Shown here piece by piece: positions 12,296 to 25,800 of a DNA stretch of 64,000 nt. How positions within the stretch are numbered: position 1 is the stretch's first letter; each line of letters starts with the position of its first letter. Source of the stretch: Phalacrocorax aristotelis (Eukaryota > Chordata > Aves > Suliformes > Phalacrocoracidae); assembly GCF_949628215.1 (NCBI RefSeq), contig NC_134311.1:13082582-13146581 (forward strand). The letters are read 5' to 3'. The position numbers and the translations under genes are program-made. The notes beneath the pieces were generated by a model, which did no database searches, was not told the origin of the DNA, and was given only the letters and a program-made list of their open reading frames with translations.

Positions 12296-14184
12296 GTCAC
12301 TCAGGCTGGTGCATGGTGCCACAAGTGTGTCTTAGCATGGGGTTTTTTGCATATTTCTCCTACCTAATCTTCCAGTTCTCAGTTAAGCTTTATTATGTAT
12401 CAACTCAGTGTGTCTAATCATCATTTTGGGCAGCATTATAATCTAGCACCCGTGGGACAGAGCAGTCCTTAGCAGAATGCTTCAAAAGCAGGCCAGTGGC
12501 AGTGTTTTAGACACGATGATTTTAGAAGCAGCTAATTTTGCAGAGAGCAAACTTCCAGGCAGAGTGCCACATCGGCTGGGTACAGCCCTGCAGTCTGGAG
12601 TTGCCACCACTGACTCTGATGGTCAGCTGCCCTTTATGTATTAAGCATTTGTAGCCCCACTGATTTCACACCACCTCTGCAGTCACCCGGCTTCATGTCC
12701 ACCACAAATTCTCATTTCAGCAAGATCACAGTTTTAAGGTCTGCTAGGTGGACCTCCCTGAGCAATCCCAGTTTCCACTCATGTTCCCCATGTTATCTGG
12801 GCAATCCTCATTATATCAATGAGGTATGCTGGGACCTTGTTTCTAGAGGATTCCTCATGAGAAGTACCACAATGTTCATGCAAGTTAGGGGTAACGAAAC
12901 CACAGTCAATTGCTGCTTCAGCAACTGCGTTTTCTAAGGGAATGATGATGTTTTAGAATTATTTAGGCAGGGAAGAGAGCACAGCTGCATCCATGCACTT
13001 GTTTCACCTCCACACCCCATCTCATCTGTGTCATTGATGTCTTCATATAGCCTTGGCACTTCCTTGTCTCAAGCATGTCCCCAGGCATTGATGCTTAGTG
13101 AGTGGATGCATGAACTGCATGCAGACCCCAGTGCCTAGACTGAGCTTAGGACTGCCACCTTTGTAAGAACACATCTGCCCTGGTCATACTGCAATCAGAA
13201 AGGCAAAGAAATTGGACCAACAACAGAAAAAGAATCTTTCCCCTTCAAAGCTGGTTTTCTACAGTGCTGATCTCTGGCATCTCATGCTCTTTATTGGGCC
13301 CATGTATCTCTGAGAGTATTTCTGGAAATGGGGAGGACAATAGTTATGCTGCAGAGATATCTCCTCCCAGGCTGCTGGAGTACATCCTGCCCCTGGAGTG
13401 ATGTTCTGACCCCATAACCCCTTCATTAGCACTGCTCTTCCCTGTGATGACTTGTCAGTGCATTTCCCCTAGACCAGCCACTAAATCCCATGGTAAAGAG
13501 ATATGGTGATAGTAATGACTTTTTTTTTTAAATTTTGTTTCAAATGAGATTTTTTTCTGCTCCAGATTGTGGTTTGGAGAAAGAAAACTGGGGCATTTGA
13601 TAGGTGGGGTGCTGCTGGAGGAATGACTTTTCAGCCTGTCTCTGTTTCACATGGGAGTCTGCCAATGTTTTGCATTTTTTGACCAAGCTGTTTCTCTCCC
13701 TCTCAAGGGAAATTTGGAGAGTGTAAAAAAAACCCCAGCCAGTGAGTTCTTACTGCCATGTCCTACGTGCCAGCAGCCAGCATGTCCACAGACGGCTGGA
13801 AGAAATGCTTCCAGACATGCCCTCAGTGTCCCTTTGCCAGCTCTGGATGAGTTGGACCCAAGCATGGAAAGCTTCACAGCTCCTCCCTTTCTCTTGCAGC
13901 TGGGCAGACAGTCACAGTGGTAAATACCATGCTGAGTTTTGGCAAAGTGTGTTTGGGAAAGCACAGGCAACTGTTTGGCTACATGCTCTTTCCCTGGCAG
14001 CACCCTGCAGGCTTCTCCAAGCTTGCTGCCATCATCTGTGGCTCTAGCTGGTGGCCACCAAAGCAGCAGTGTCCTTTTGCACAGGGACTGCACTCTCCTG
14101 CTGCTTTACTGTCTCCGGCTTGGTGCTCCTGAAGGCCTGGTTTGTTGCTGTATCAGTCAGACAGCTGGGGAACTGCTGACTGAC
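12296..14184. other. Intergenic sequence without recognised genes
   Basis: No supported genes. Frames around 13.65-14.13 kb overlap one another on both strands and have no recognisable domain. A T-rich run lies near 13522-13531. Confidence 0.45.
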
Positions 14185-14325
14185 CCTTGAAACCTCCCAA
14201 GGATGGAGATCCCCTGCCACCCCAGTACCCCATCCCAGGGCTGCACCACTCTCCTGGGAGAGGGGTGTCTCACAGTGTCCATCCTGAATCTCCCAAGCCT
14301 TTCCTTCTGCAGGAAGACAGGAAAT
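14185..14325 (-). mobile_element. Old CR1 LINE fragment
   Basis: CCCAAGGATGGAGATCCCC near 14197, followed by the reverse-complement CR1 order to TGTCCATCCTGAATCTCCC near 14278-14296, identifies a diverged CR1 segment on the minus strand. It lacks the CR1 3' end. Confidence 0.7.
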
Positions 14326-16539
14326 TTCAGAAGAAGTCCTGCTTGACTAAAAAGTGAGCTTCTTGCACTAAAATATAAAAAAGATGCACATAAGAATGGA
14401 AAGTACAATAGACAGCAAAAGAATGTAATAAACATTTCTTGCTTGGATCCTTAGAGGTGGTATCAGGCAGGTCCAAGACCACCTACAGGTCAGACTGGTG
14501 AAGGTCATCAGGGTAGTATTACAGGACTCTACAGGCATGCTAGAAGTTGGAGAAAATGCATGTCCACTGATGGATGGAGGAGACGTCATGGTGCTGGGCA
14601 ATATGGAGAAGACCACAATGATCAATGGACTGTTACAGCATCTTCACAAGCCAAGCCTGCTCTCAGATCTCTGCATTCATCAGCATTGTCATCTGTAAGC
14701 AATACCTCCATCCTTGGAAAAATTATGGAGCAAGACTTCTTGAAGATTATTTTCAAGCATGTGAAGGGCAGGAAGGTAACCAGGAAGAGTCCACAGGTCC
14801 AGGCTTTGGACTCAACCCCAGTCCCTTCTCTTCCCCACTCAGCTCTTCACTGCAAGATCTAGTGCAAGTTTGAGAAGTCAGTCACCTCTGAGTCTGTAGA
14901 GATCCTGTCTCTGTGAGCTAACATCTGCAGTGCTGGCAGTAACATTGAGACCAGCAGATGGAAAAAGAAAACAGGCTCCAGCAGGGCTGCTGCCTTGGGT
15001 ACACAGAAGACAGAGGTCTCGTATGGGTGTATCGTCCTTCAGTGCACAGATGTCCTGCATATGGGATGTAGGCAAATAAGAACAGATCCAGTGTCAGCAC
15101 TGCTGCATTAAGACACAGAGCAAGAACAAAGGGCAATCACGCCCACTTCAGACTCGTTCCAAGAGGGTGAAAGGGATCAGAAAACTCCAGCTTAGTAATT
15201 TTCTTCCTTCTAACAACAGCCTTTTTTTTGTTGTTGGTTTTTTTCCCTATGGGCTGGAGAACCGGAAGGTGTAGCAGGGTAAACGTGGGGATAAGTGTTA
15301 GAGACCTCTACTCACGCATCCTGCTTTTGGCAGACAGGTGGAGCTGGAGGTGGGAAAGGAAGCTCTGCTAGAGCAACTATGGTCTCACAGCAAAAGAGTC
15401 AAGGGATCCTTTGCAAGCCACATGCTGACCTGGTCCAGGGAATCCTTGGCAACCAGTCGGAGAAAGGTGAAATCCTACTGACACTTCTCAGCTGCTTCTT
15501 TCAGCAAGGGACAAAATTTCCACACAGGAATTCTTCCAGCCACTGAGCTGAGACTCCTGCCCTGAGCAGAAAAGGGGAGGAACAGCTCAATACTCTGGGG
15601 ATGGAAGTAGGAGAAAGTGGAAGGTCCCTCTCGAACCATTTTTCTGCCCGCAGATACCAAACTTTGAACCATGAGAAGAAAACACAATTCTTGTGCAATG
15701 CCTTTCATGGTCCAAAAGCCAATGAAAGATGCCACAGGGACTACCTACCCTCCCTGACCATGTCCCTGTCCAAGCCCTCTGCTGCACCCCGGTTTGCTGG
15801 CAACTTCCATACAATGATGCTCCTGCACCACCCCCAGAGCCCCGTCCAAGCCCTGGAGGGATGAAACAGGCAGAGGGCCAGTGCCCTCTTCCACAGTCTT
15901 CTGTTGACATGGTCTTCAGAGCATGCCTCCAAGCAACCATAGGGGCCTGGGGATGTCCTGCCCACTGTGCCAGCCTGACCCCAGAGGCTGGTAGCTGGTC
16001 CCAGCTAAGAACAGGCCCATCTATCCCTGAAAAGCACTGGGGACCTCACTGCCTTAGCCTTAGCCACATGCTGCAGCCAGAAAGAGCTCTTCCACATGAA
16101 CTGTTTTCATGAGAAAGTGCCAAGAAACACAGGCAAATGCTTGCATCAGTTTCCCAGGAATGACCTCTCCATTTCCATGCTCTAGCCAAACCCACAAGCA
16201 CCCAGGGAGCAAGCAGTGGCCTATTTCCCCCAAGCAGACAACAGCCTGGGGTGGGGTTGCATACCCTGCCTGGTTGCAGGAGGGGTTTGCATGCTACCCC
16301 CCTACCCACAGGTAAACAAGCCACCCTACAGTTTTCTGGTGTCATCTGGGGACTCTCCAATCTGTTTCTCTAATACTGGTAAAAATTTTGCAGTGCAAAG
16401 AGAAATTAACTCGGGAGAGCAGCCAGAAGGGGGGAAAAGCTGGAGAAAGTTAATGCAAAGAGGCTAAGACATGGCCCAGTCCACCCCATCAGCCAGAAAC
16501 CCACCTATCCAGAGGGTTAATTCAGAGTAATGCTGCCAG
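14326..16539. other. Intergenic sequence downstream of B4GALT1
   Basis: No supported gene. Frames of 100-127 codons at 15.6-16.1 kb on both strands overlap one another and resemble nothing known. A T-rich stretch lies near 15220-15245. Confidence 0.45.
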
Positions 16540-16558
16540 ACACCATAACTGAAAATAC

Positions 16559-16564
16559 TTTATT
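16559..16564 (-). terminator. B4GALT1: Candidate distal poly(A) signal of B4GALT1
   Basis: TTTATT on the plus strand reads AATAAA in the B4GALT1 sense. It is the candidate for the long transcript form. Confidence 0.4.
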
Positions 16565-17879
16565 TGTCATCCATAGTAAAGCAGGAACATCGGATTATAA
16601 ATCCATAGATATATAAATGATAAAAATGCAAAAGCAAAACCATCTACAGGAAACCCATAAGCAGTCCAGTACACAAGTAACATCCCAGGGAAAAGCTGCA
16701 TGCCAGGACACTCACTCATCCTAACAAGCAAACAGTAATCCCAGAGAAACCACGTATTAGGGTTTCCTTTGCAGCTATTATTTCTGGGTTTCAACTGTTA
16801 CACACAGTATCACTTTGAACATTGCTACCAGTATGGGAGAGGAAAACACCACCCACCACAGGTCATGGCCAGAATTCACCTCTGTGCAATATGAGCATTT
16901 GTGGAAAAGGCCCCCAAAAATCCCGCAAAGAGAAATTTCATGGCCAGGTTGAATCAAGAGCATTTTGTGAGTTTGCCCAATACAGTTTACACAGGGACAA
17001 TGAGATCTGGAAATCACAGGTCAGCACCAAAGGGCGAAACAAGCAATGAAAAGCAGCTTCAGCTTTTACATGGCTTGTGGCTTTAGCAGTAGAAGAGAAA
17101 CCAAGCGACAGTTTCTTGCACCGCTAGTGTATCTCTGTTGAAAATGGTTTTCAGGTTTCCTGGTTTTCCAGTTTCCATTCCTCTCCTCTTTCAAGGCACA
17201 TGTGTAGAAACCTTTGATTGTAACAGCCAGAAACAAGTGCTCAGACCACCTCCACAGTATTCAATGATTTCGGAGTAGAGCAAAACAATGAGTTATTATA
17301 CTAACTTCTTTCTAATCTTCAGAGAATCATAAGGCAAGGAACCACTCCTGCCCCCAAACAACCGCTCAATTACAACAGGTTACCCCTTTGCATAGCCTAT
17401 TAGCAGACAGACACCACTACAGCTGAAGGTCCCAACTCTTCCAATTTCCAAAAGGCTCAGCACAAAATCGAGGTGCTCTCTGCAGAGACCTGGGATTTTC
17501 AGTGGAACCCTCATGAGTTTGGGTGCTGATCTGCTACCTGTAGGAGTGGGGCCCTGCTTCTAAGGCACCTTTTAAAAAAAAAAGAAAAAAAAGTCCTCGC
17601 CTGCACCTCCATTACTGGTGCAGGCTACAGCTACAGGTCGACATTTGATCTAACTTATGTAGCACATCCTCTTCTTGTACGCCTTTGAATCTGCAAGGGC
17701 TGGAGCCTGACCTGCCAAAAAGGAGTCATTTTTAAATGCAACTATAAGCACATGAGAATGGCTCTTAAACACAACACTGCTTCCTTCCGCTTCACTCCTG
17801 CTCCGTGCAAGCCCACCTTCACTCAGCTCCCAGCACGACTGAAGCAGCAAGTCTGGCCAGCAACAGCTTTTAAGCCAAC

Positions 17880-17890
17880 GGGGGGGGGGG
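17880..17890 (+). repeat. G11 homopolymer in predicted 3' UTR
   Basis: Eleven consecutive G on the plus strand, which is C11 in the B4GALT1 transcript sense. Confidence 0.9.
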
Positions 17891-18095
17891 ATCACTTTGT
17901 CAAAAGGAGACTGAAAAGGCAGCTGGGTGTCTCCATAATAACTAAAGTCTCCATGCATACTTTTAGCCCTGCTGGCCTAAGAAGAAATGCACTGTCCCCC
18001 AGCCCCTGCAGGATCCCACCCCTGCAGTGCAAGGGTTCAGCAACACCTTCAGGTCTCAATAAAAAAATTAATAATAAAACAAAACCCCACAAACT

Positions 18096-18120
18096 AAAAA
18101 AAAAAAAAAAAAAAAAAAAA
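18096..18120 (+). repeat. A25 homopolymer in predicted 3' UTR
   Basis: Twenty-five consecutive A on the plus strand, which is a U25 tract in B4GALT1 mRNA if the 3' UTR reaches this far. It could also mark an old A-tailed insertion, though no element is recognisable beside it. Confidence 0.9.
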
Positions 18121-19738
18121 GAAGAGGCAGTGCTGAAGATGATCCCCAATACAACAACTGTCCCTGATTTCAACAGCCTTCAGCACAGGCCAAGGAAGTG
18201 CAAATTGCTGTGGTCAGAGCTGGTGGCAAAGTACTTGCCAGAAGCAATTCAATTCTCAGTTCTGGCCAAGTCCTTTAAATCACTTAAACCAGCTCTGAGG
18301 GTGTCAGCGCTTGAGGCTTTTATATGGTCACAGGAAGGAAAAGCAGGGAGTCTGTACAGGTGGTGCCCTGGTACACTGACAAAAAGTAGTACTCCAAAAT
18401 GTGCATGCCTCTCAAAGCCTGAGAAAATCAGAAGGGAGTTTCCCAATAGAGGACACACATTGCAACAGGCTTTAGGCAAAGAAAAATCGATTGGATGTCA
18501 GCCCTGCTGTGAATATCTCAGCACCGCAGGAAATTTCATGGACAAATATGCAGAGCAAATATAATACATGGCTTATACATAATGATGCACATAAAAAGCC
18601 CACTAGTCTGAAGATAAAGGAGGCCTTGAATCATATGCTGTTATGCTGCACCCTAGTTTAATCTGGTATTAAATATACTGCTTATGATATACAAATTACT
18701 TTAGAAAGTTATTAAAATATTACAACAACAAAAAAGTAATAACTGAATTCAAGTTTTATGCATGACCTTTCAAGAAAAAATTTGGTTTTAGGAAGCTTCA
18801 GACAATGTTTAAATAGCATGGTAACTTTCTATCATTGTTAACAAGCGTCAGCAAATTTTAAGGCCATAATTTAACAGACCATTTAAATCAACTCATCTTT
18901 ATTACAGGAAAAACCCAAAACCACCCCCCGAAAAAAAAAACAACCCACCGCCCAGGTGTTGTTGTGCTGAGGCAAAAAGTCACTACCACATCCAGAAGTA
19001 AGGTTATCTGAAGCCAGTGGTTTTTGCAGACACCATATGTGTAGCTTCCACCCTACGCAAAGAGCTCACTGGCAAATTCTGGCAAACTCTGGCTCAAATG
19101 ACTCAAAGCCTCCTTTGAGCCTATAGGAAATTACATTCATTGAATCCAGACTTGATTGTTCAACACTTGCTGTGCACACAGAGAAGATGTTTGTTTTGGT
19201 CACTATGAGAAAAAAATATATGATATTGTCTCCATTAAAAAATAAAATCTAATGCAAAGAGTAAACTTGTATAATTTTAGCAGCATTTTACAGTCCTTCA
19301 TAAAGTAAAGCCACGAATTAATTAAAAGGAATGTTTTCATCCACCTCATTTACAATATCAAAATATCATGGGCAGTAATTGCTGATCCATCCCAGTTGTA
19401 ATCAGTGAAATTTGAGTCCAGCAATTACCTCAACATGGGGAGCGCTGCAGCAAATAGATCAGAATCAACATTTTCTGGCAAAGTAAATATTTACAACTCT
19501 TATGTACAGCTTATGTACTCAGAAAACAATGGAGAGCTAGAAAGTTATGTAAAGTCAAGTTTGGAATTTAAAAAACAAAAAAAAAGCACTTGTCCAACCT
19601 ATTTGGAGATGCTTTGGCATACCAAAAGAGGCCTTTTTTTGTGTTCATTGCAACTGTTATAAAACCAGCAGATGTAAAGCATCGGTGAGGCCAGATGTCC
19701 TGGGCATGATAGGCAAGGTCTCTCGAGTATCTGTGATG

Positions 19739-19874
19739 TTAGCTATGTGGTGAGCCAATATCCACTGTGATCTTTGTATACAGAGGGTACTTGTCAGTTC
19801 TTAACACCTTGTAGGATAGTGTATTTAAGCCGTCAGAGCTCATTGTCTCCCTTGTGTGAGCAATTCGTTCAAAC
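19739..19874 (-). CDS. B4GALT1: B4GALT1 coding exon 6 (terminal)
   Basis: The acceptor CTGCAG is at 19876-19875. The exon encodes residues 309-352 (FERIAHTRETMSSDGLN to ITVDIGSPHS) and the TAA stop at 19741-19739. The human C-terminus ends in a closely similar ITVDIGTPS. Confidence 0.95.
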
Positions 19875-22800
19875 CTGCAGAAGAGGGGGGCAGGGGCAGA
19901 AACAACAAAGAAAGAAAGAAAGAAAAGAAATTTTAAAAATTTAAACAATCCGAACGTTGCATAACATTTTTTATAGCCTATCAGGGGGCACCTCCGGTGA
20001 TTTAAGAACAATCTGAGTATCAGCACGGGTCCCATAAACTCCCAGATTTGGCCAGCCTAAGCAGTGGGCAAAGGCATCCCTACGGGGTCCAATTTTAGCC
20101 AAGAAAGAGCAGCCAAGCTTTTAAATCACACAGGTCCTTTTCCAGCTCTGCACTAGAGCACATGTTTTATACACCAAAGACATGCTGGAAACAATTGCTC
20201 AGAGCTTCATTTGCTGCGTTTAAGAAAAAAAATTATGAGAGGCATTCATGCCACAGTGAAATCTTGGGGAAAAGATGAGTAATAAGGTAATAAACTGGAA
20301 AGGGGAAGGGGGCAGCTTACAGAACAGGCAACAGAGGTCAGCAAGGGAGGAGATGGCCACAGGCTTTCCATGATGGGGCTTTTTGCATGGCAAAGACAAA
20401 GCCAAGCAGCCCGAGCAGCAAGGGTAGGAGGTGCCCCTTGTATCTGCTGCGGGACGGGGAAGACGCACCTCTCGGGGTTGGGTTCGTTCTTCCGGTCCCG
20501 GGAATGCCGAATCATTCTGCACTTCCCAATGACGGCATCCGGACGGGATATCCCCATGCCTTTAAACACCAGCCTGTAAAAAGTAAGTACATTAAACACC
20601 TGTGACAGGTGACAGATGCGAGACGTTTTGCCACATTCTCCACAAATGACCATTGGTTTTGGGGGTTTTCCCTTTTTTTTTTTTTTTTTTTTTTTTGAGG
20701 ATGTTGCTACTGCATTTACAGGCTTGCTAACACCTGAAGGGGGGAAAGCCAGTCCCTTTCCACTCAGGCACTGACGTCAGCATGGGTAAAAGGGACTGTC
20801 CCGCTGCCAACACCAAGGATATGCTAATTCACTGCACCCTAACCTGCACCACCAGCTCCTCCAACACCCAATGCCTACACCCAATGCTCACACCCAATGC
20901 TCACATTAACCTTGCTCCAGGCTGTAGACTGGAATTTTAATGGAATGCATCTAGTTTTTAACCCATCGGGAAAGGAGCCAGAAGAGTGATTTTTTGGGAT
21001 GCGAGAGGTACAGTGCTGGTAGAAATGGAAGTTAATGGTGATGAAGCAGCATGGGGGGGACACATGGTGCGAGACACAATGGTCCCAACTGGGAACCACT
21101 GGGTGAGGAGCAGCCTGTCTTTGTTTGCATGCTCTCTGCAAGGCACCTGCGGTTCATGGGCACCAATGCTGAAAAACTACCTGACTTCTTCCTCTTTGCG
21201 TCTCCCTTTTCACTTCTGTATAGCATCTTCTGCTCCTCAAAACCTAATTGCCCCAAAAAGAGAGCACTACCACCTTGCTCTGAATGCCCTGCCCCATTGG
21301 AAGGTTGTCCCTCGCTTGGTTTATTAAACAGAAATGCTGAACCTCAGGAAGGTACAAGCACTTCTAGGAAGACCCTTCCTGAAGCCCAGAAGAGCTTGGA
21401 AAGCCCACAGAAAAGACCATGCGGAGTGGTTTTGGCATCAAGAAATATGAAGAGGGCTTCCCAAATCCATGCCCCCCACAATGATTTCTCACAGCAACCA
21501 CCCTGGGGATGCGAAGCTGTAAGGCAGCACAACCCCACATCCACCATCTACCCCAGTCTTCAAGCAGGTGTGCTCCCAGGCTGCCCTGTGCAAATACTTT
21601 TGTCCTCTCCTGCAGTTCTGAGCCTTGCTCAGCTTCCTTTCAGGCAGGAAGCGATGGCTCATGGTGTTATTTAGAGCCATTTACAGCCTAACAAACAAAG
21701 CTCTCCTGGGAACAAAGGGATCTGCTATAAGGCTGCAGACCCTGGCAAGCTTCTGGCTCTGTTGGGCTAGGTCAGTCAAGGTCTTCTCTACCCCACTCTG
21801 TGCCCCAAATCCCCTTCCTTTGGCCAGTGCTGGGAGACCAAGAAGTGCACTGCTCCAACCCCCACACTGGTGTGGAAGCTTGCAAGGCTGCGCAGTGAAC
21901 AAGCAATGCATGTGTGGGGCAGGGGTGGCATTTTTCCAGCTGGATCACTCCCCAGCACACCTTGCAAGCTGAGAAATGGGGTGCCAGCATCCAGCAGGAA
22001 CATGCTTTTGCTGAGCCAGCAGGTTGCCCACACACCACCTCCGTCCACCCGGAGGGGAGGCTCCTGCAGTCAGTGGGAAAAGACACTCTGCATCCCCCCG
22101 CACCCAGGGAAGAACAACAAGTCTCATCCCCACCCTGGATGCACTCCGTGTGCCAAGGGAGGCATTTATTTACCTGTTAAAAATGTCATCATCTTCGCCA
22201 CCCCAGCCCCAGTAGTTGTTTGGGAATCCATTGATCTTTGTGAACTGCTCTTTGCTCAAGGCAGACACGCCTCCGAAATACTGACTGTAAGGCAACCTGG
22301 AAGCAGGGAGAAAAGGCCATTAGAGGAGGAAAGGCACAAGCCAAGACGCAGCCTGTATACCCAAAAAGGGCTTGCCACTGCCCTTCACCCCAGCCCACAG
22401 CAAGCCAGCACCTGCTGCAAGGCACCTCTGTGCAGCAGGGAGCAGCACGTGTGCCCTGGGCTCGGCGGAGGCAGAGGGAGCTGGTGGGCTCAGTCCAAAT
22501 ACAGCTGGGAAGTATTTTGCAACTGGCAATGGCTGCAGCCTTTCACTAAGAAGTACGCTGCCCTCAAAGGACAGGCCAGTGAGATGCATATCGCCTCACC
22601 AGGGCACATGGGTAACATACATGCCCTAGGAGCGGCAACAGCTCAGTGAGGCATCAGAGGTGCCACAGAGCCTTTTATTCCTGCAGCTCCACCGCGCACC
22701 TCCATGCTCCCCGGTGCTCCAAAGAAAAGCTCGCAGCCCAAAACTGAGCCATCAGCGTGACCTTGCACACATAAAGCCAACCAGCTCCTGCTTGAAACGG

Positions 22801-25800
22801 GATTGTGGACACAAAAAATTCAGACCCACAGCACCAGGAGAGGGCCCACACAAGGATCACCAGGACCGACCGCAGACCTCATAACTGCAACATCAAGCAG
22901 AAAAAAAAAACCTGGGGCCTGCATTTCTGCTCTAAGCTTCACCTAGCTGAAGGAGAAAAACCCACAGCTGCTGCGGTGCCACTGACAGTCCTGCTCCAAA
23001 GCACAGCTTGGGTCTGGAGTGGAGTGGAAACATGCAGGGGTTCTGCCACCAACACTACTGCTGTATATTTAGCACTACTGGCCACCATGGGGCCATGACT
23101 GGTTTTTGCTTTATAGATGAGCTTTTAAACTCCCCCTTGGGGATCTGGGGTAGAAAAAAAAAAAAGGAAAACCCAGCCACATTTTTGTTTGCAGCAGCTT
23201 GCTGAACCCAGATGCATGCTGAAAGGCATTTCGTTTTGTGTTGCTCTCAGATACCAGGGCAGGTTCTTCAGTGGCCCAAAATCAAACCGCTAAAAATATT
23301 TCGTTTTACTCTTAAAATAGCATCTGATGCAGTCTTTTTAAAGCTGCACATAATTCTCACTGTGTGAGAGTGTCTCACTTTTCAGACTGGGTGGAAATAC
23401 TACCTGCCTTCCCCATTCCAGCCTGAAACACAAGAATGGATACACAGGCATCTGCAAAATGACGGGCTCTTAGTTTTTCCTTGCCCTATGTTTCACTTTC
23501 CAGAAGCTGTGAATTTTAATAAACTGCTCAGCTGCATTTCTCCCCCTTCCCTCCCTCCAGCCAATCCTGCTCACAGCCACCCGCTCCCTGCAGGGACGCA
23601 CACGCCAAAATAGGCTTTTGCCAGAGACATTTTCCCAGGCTTTCAATGGTGGGTGGGGATGTGTAACACTGCGCCTGGCCTGCTAGGCTAACAGCAATAT
23701 TAGGAACAAAATGCCCCTCTGAAAGGCGTCTCACCGAAATCCGAATTTGTCCATGGACACAGAGAGGTGCCGTGGCTGACTGTAACATTTGTAGGTGTTC
23801 CTGTCATCCATTGGGATGAGGTCTACATCACTAAACACAAAGCAATCATAGTCATACTCTTTCAAAGCCTCTGTGAATCCTATATTCAGCAGTTTAGCAC
23901 GGTTAAATTCTTCTTCTCCATCCTAATTTAAAAACAAATAAAAACAGTTAAGTGTCTTAAATTTAACTGTTGACATCAGCAGTTTCTTACCTGTCACCAT
24001 GCGCTGGTGTCGCCGCACTGGGCTGGCATGCCTCGGGTGGCCTGAGCTCAAGCCTGAGCACTCTCCCCCGCAGCAGCCACAGGACGTTGGCAGCGAGCAC
24101 CCCCACAGGATGATGGCATCTGAGCCAGCTGCAAACTGCGGGGGCAGCCGCAACAGCTGAGTAAAAGCTGGACCCAGCTCAGCTCCCCTCTCTTGGTGGG
24201 AGGCTCCAACAAGAAGGCAGGTTTTATGCTGAACGGTGTCCCCACCACCACCCCACGCAAAGGCATTTCAGGATTGAACTTTGAGATAAAGTTTATGGAC
24301 TGCCGGGGCAAGCAGCTGGGGCTTCCCGAAGCAGCGGATAAAAGCAAAGAGAGATGAGCTCCTCTGGAAGAAGGGACTAGTGCTACAGAGTCCCTGGCTC
24401 ACAGCCAGGACAGGGACCATGAACCAACACCTTTCTGTGGCCAGCATTTCAGCACTCTCTTCCTAAGCTCTGCCACAACACGGCTGCAGGACTGTGGTGT
24501 GGCCTTTCCTCAGCAACATGCGTTAGCATGTGCCAGACCCTATTTGCAAAGCACAGGGTGGCACCAGAAGCTAAGGTCCAACACTCTGATGCTCACCTTT
24601 GCTCCGGTGCCAAGCCCTGAGCAGTTGCGTACACACAGGAGCAGGACGCTCCCTGGGACCTGGAAAAGGCGCTGCTGGTTCAGCACGTGGCAGTGACACA
24701 CAGCCTTTTTTACTGGATGGCAGGCCTGTGTGAGCTGCTTCCTGCAAGGGCTTCAGCTCACGTGCTGGACACTGCCATCTGCTGCAGTGCACAGGCCCTT
24801 CTTTGCTGCCCCTCTGCCAGCTGGAGCACAGTATGACCCACCATCCGTCCCAGGTGCCTCACTGGAAAAACAAAACCAGGAGGGCTGTTCCTTGGTGGGA
24901 AGGACCTGAAAAGAGCTGACACCACAGCAGGGCATGCTTATCCCAGGGAAGGTGCAGTTAATGAAGGGACCTGCAGAGAGTGAAGAGACCTGCTGAGAGT
25001 GGGGCAGGAAAATCTCCGCTCTCTTCCCTAGCAATGAGGCGGCCAAGGAGAAATCAGTTTGGCCCCTCTCAGGCAGAAACATTTCAAAAGCATATGTGGC
25101 CTTGAGCACAAGTACAGGCTCGCAAATTGCTGGAGTACTTTTGAAAAACAACAGGATCATACCCACAAACCTGAGAATACCGGTTGTTTGAGAATAAGGA
25201 TTTCCAACCCAGGACCCAGCTTTGCTGCAGCAGCTTCAAACCCAAACCTTGCACAGGAGTACAGAGCAAGCGGAAGGGAACTCATAGGGGATTGCTGAGA
25301 GAGGCTGAAGTTTTTTGCCAGCCTGGAAATGAAGACTGCCAAATCCTTCCTCTTCTACCACATCCCACCCTTCCCCTGCCACGCTCTCATAGCAGTGGCG
25401 AGACAAGGGACTCCCCCACTGTGCAAGCCATCCTCCCACCCTGCATCACCTGCACCCAGTGAGAGATGTGAATCAAGGACAGATAAAATCCCATGCCCAA
25501 GGAGCATCAGCTTAAAACATCACCTCCTTCCAAATGGCTTTGCCTGGTTAATAAACACTCAGTTTGGAAACTGTTTAATCAAGGCTGGTTAATGGACCTG
25601 TGGCTGGAGAGCCAACACAGATTCTTGAAATAGCCACAAATATCTTTCAAATGAAGGTTTTAATATGCAAGTGTCAAACCAAGGTTTTCAAAAGCATTCA
25701 GCAGCACCTGCCTTGGGCGTAAATGACTTCACAAGGAGGAGTGAGTTTTCATGGAGGAGGATCTGAGCAAATTCTCAGCATCCTCACCCGAAACAAAAGG

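Larger units (their letters stand above)
16540..19738 (-). other. B4GALT1: B4GALT1 3' untranslated region (predicted)
   Basis: This region follows the B4GALT1 stop codon and becomes AT-rich between about 18.55 and 19.7 kb. The first well-placed distal poly(A) signal in the sense orientation is at 16564-16559, giving a 3' UTR of roughly 3.2 kb. Mammalian B4GALT1 also has a long 3' UTR of more than 2 kb. An alternative signal lies near 18904-18899 and would give a shorter form of about 0.85 kb. In the transcript the region carries a run of 25 U (18120-18096) and 11 C (17890-17880). The 3' end is inferred, not shown. Confidence 0.5.
19875..23734 (-). other. B4GALT1: B4GALT1 introns 3-5
   Basis: Three introns lie at 23734-22297, 22173-20574 and 20468-19875. 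They contain the T24 run, the 13-bp tandem repeat and the AAAG microsatellite. Long plus-strand frames at 21.0-21.7 and 21.9-22.6 kb run antisense over introns 3-4 and exon 4 and look like chance frames in GC-rich intron sequence. Confidence 0.85.

Noticed and set aside
21870-22649. 259-codon plus-strand frame
   Set aside because: It runs antisense over B4GALT1 exon 4 and adjoining introns. Exon 4 is certain on the minus strand and no domain is visible in this frame.
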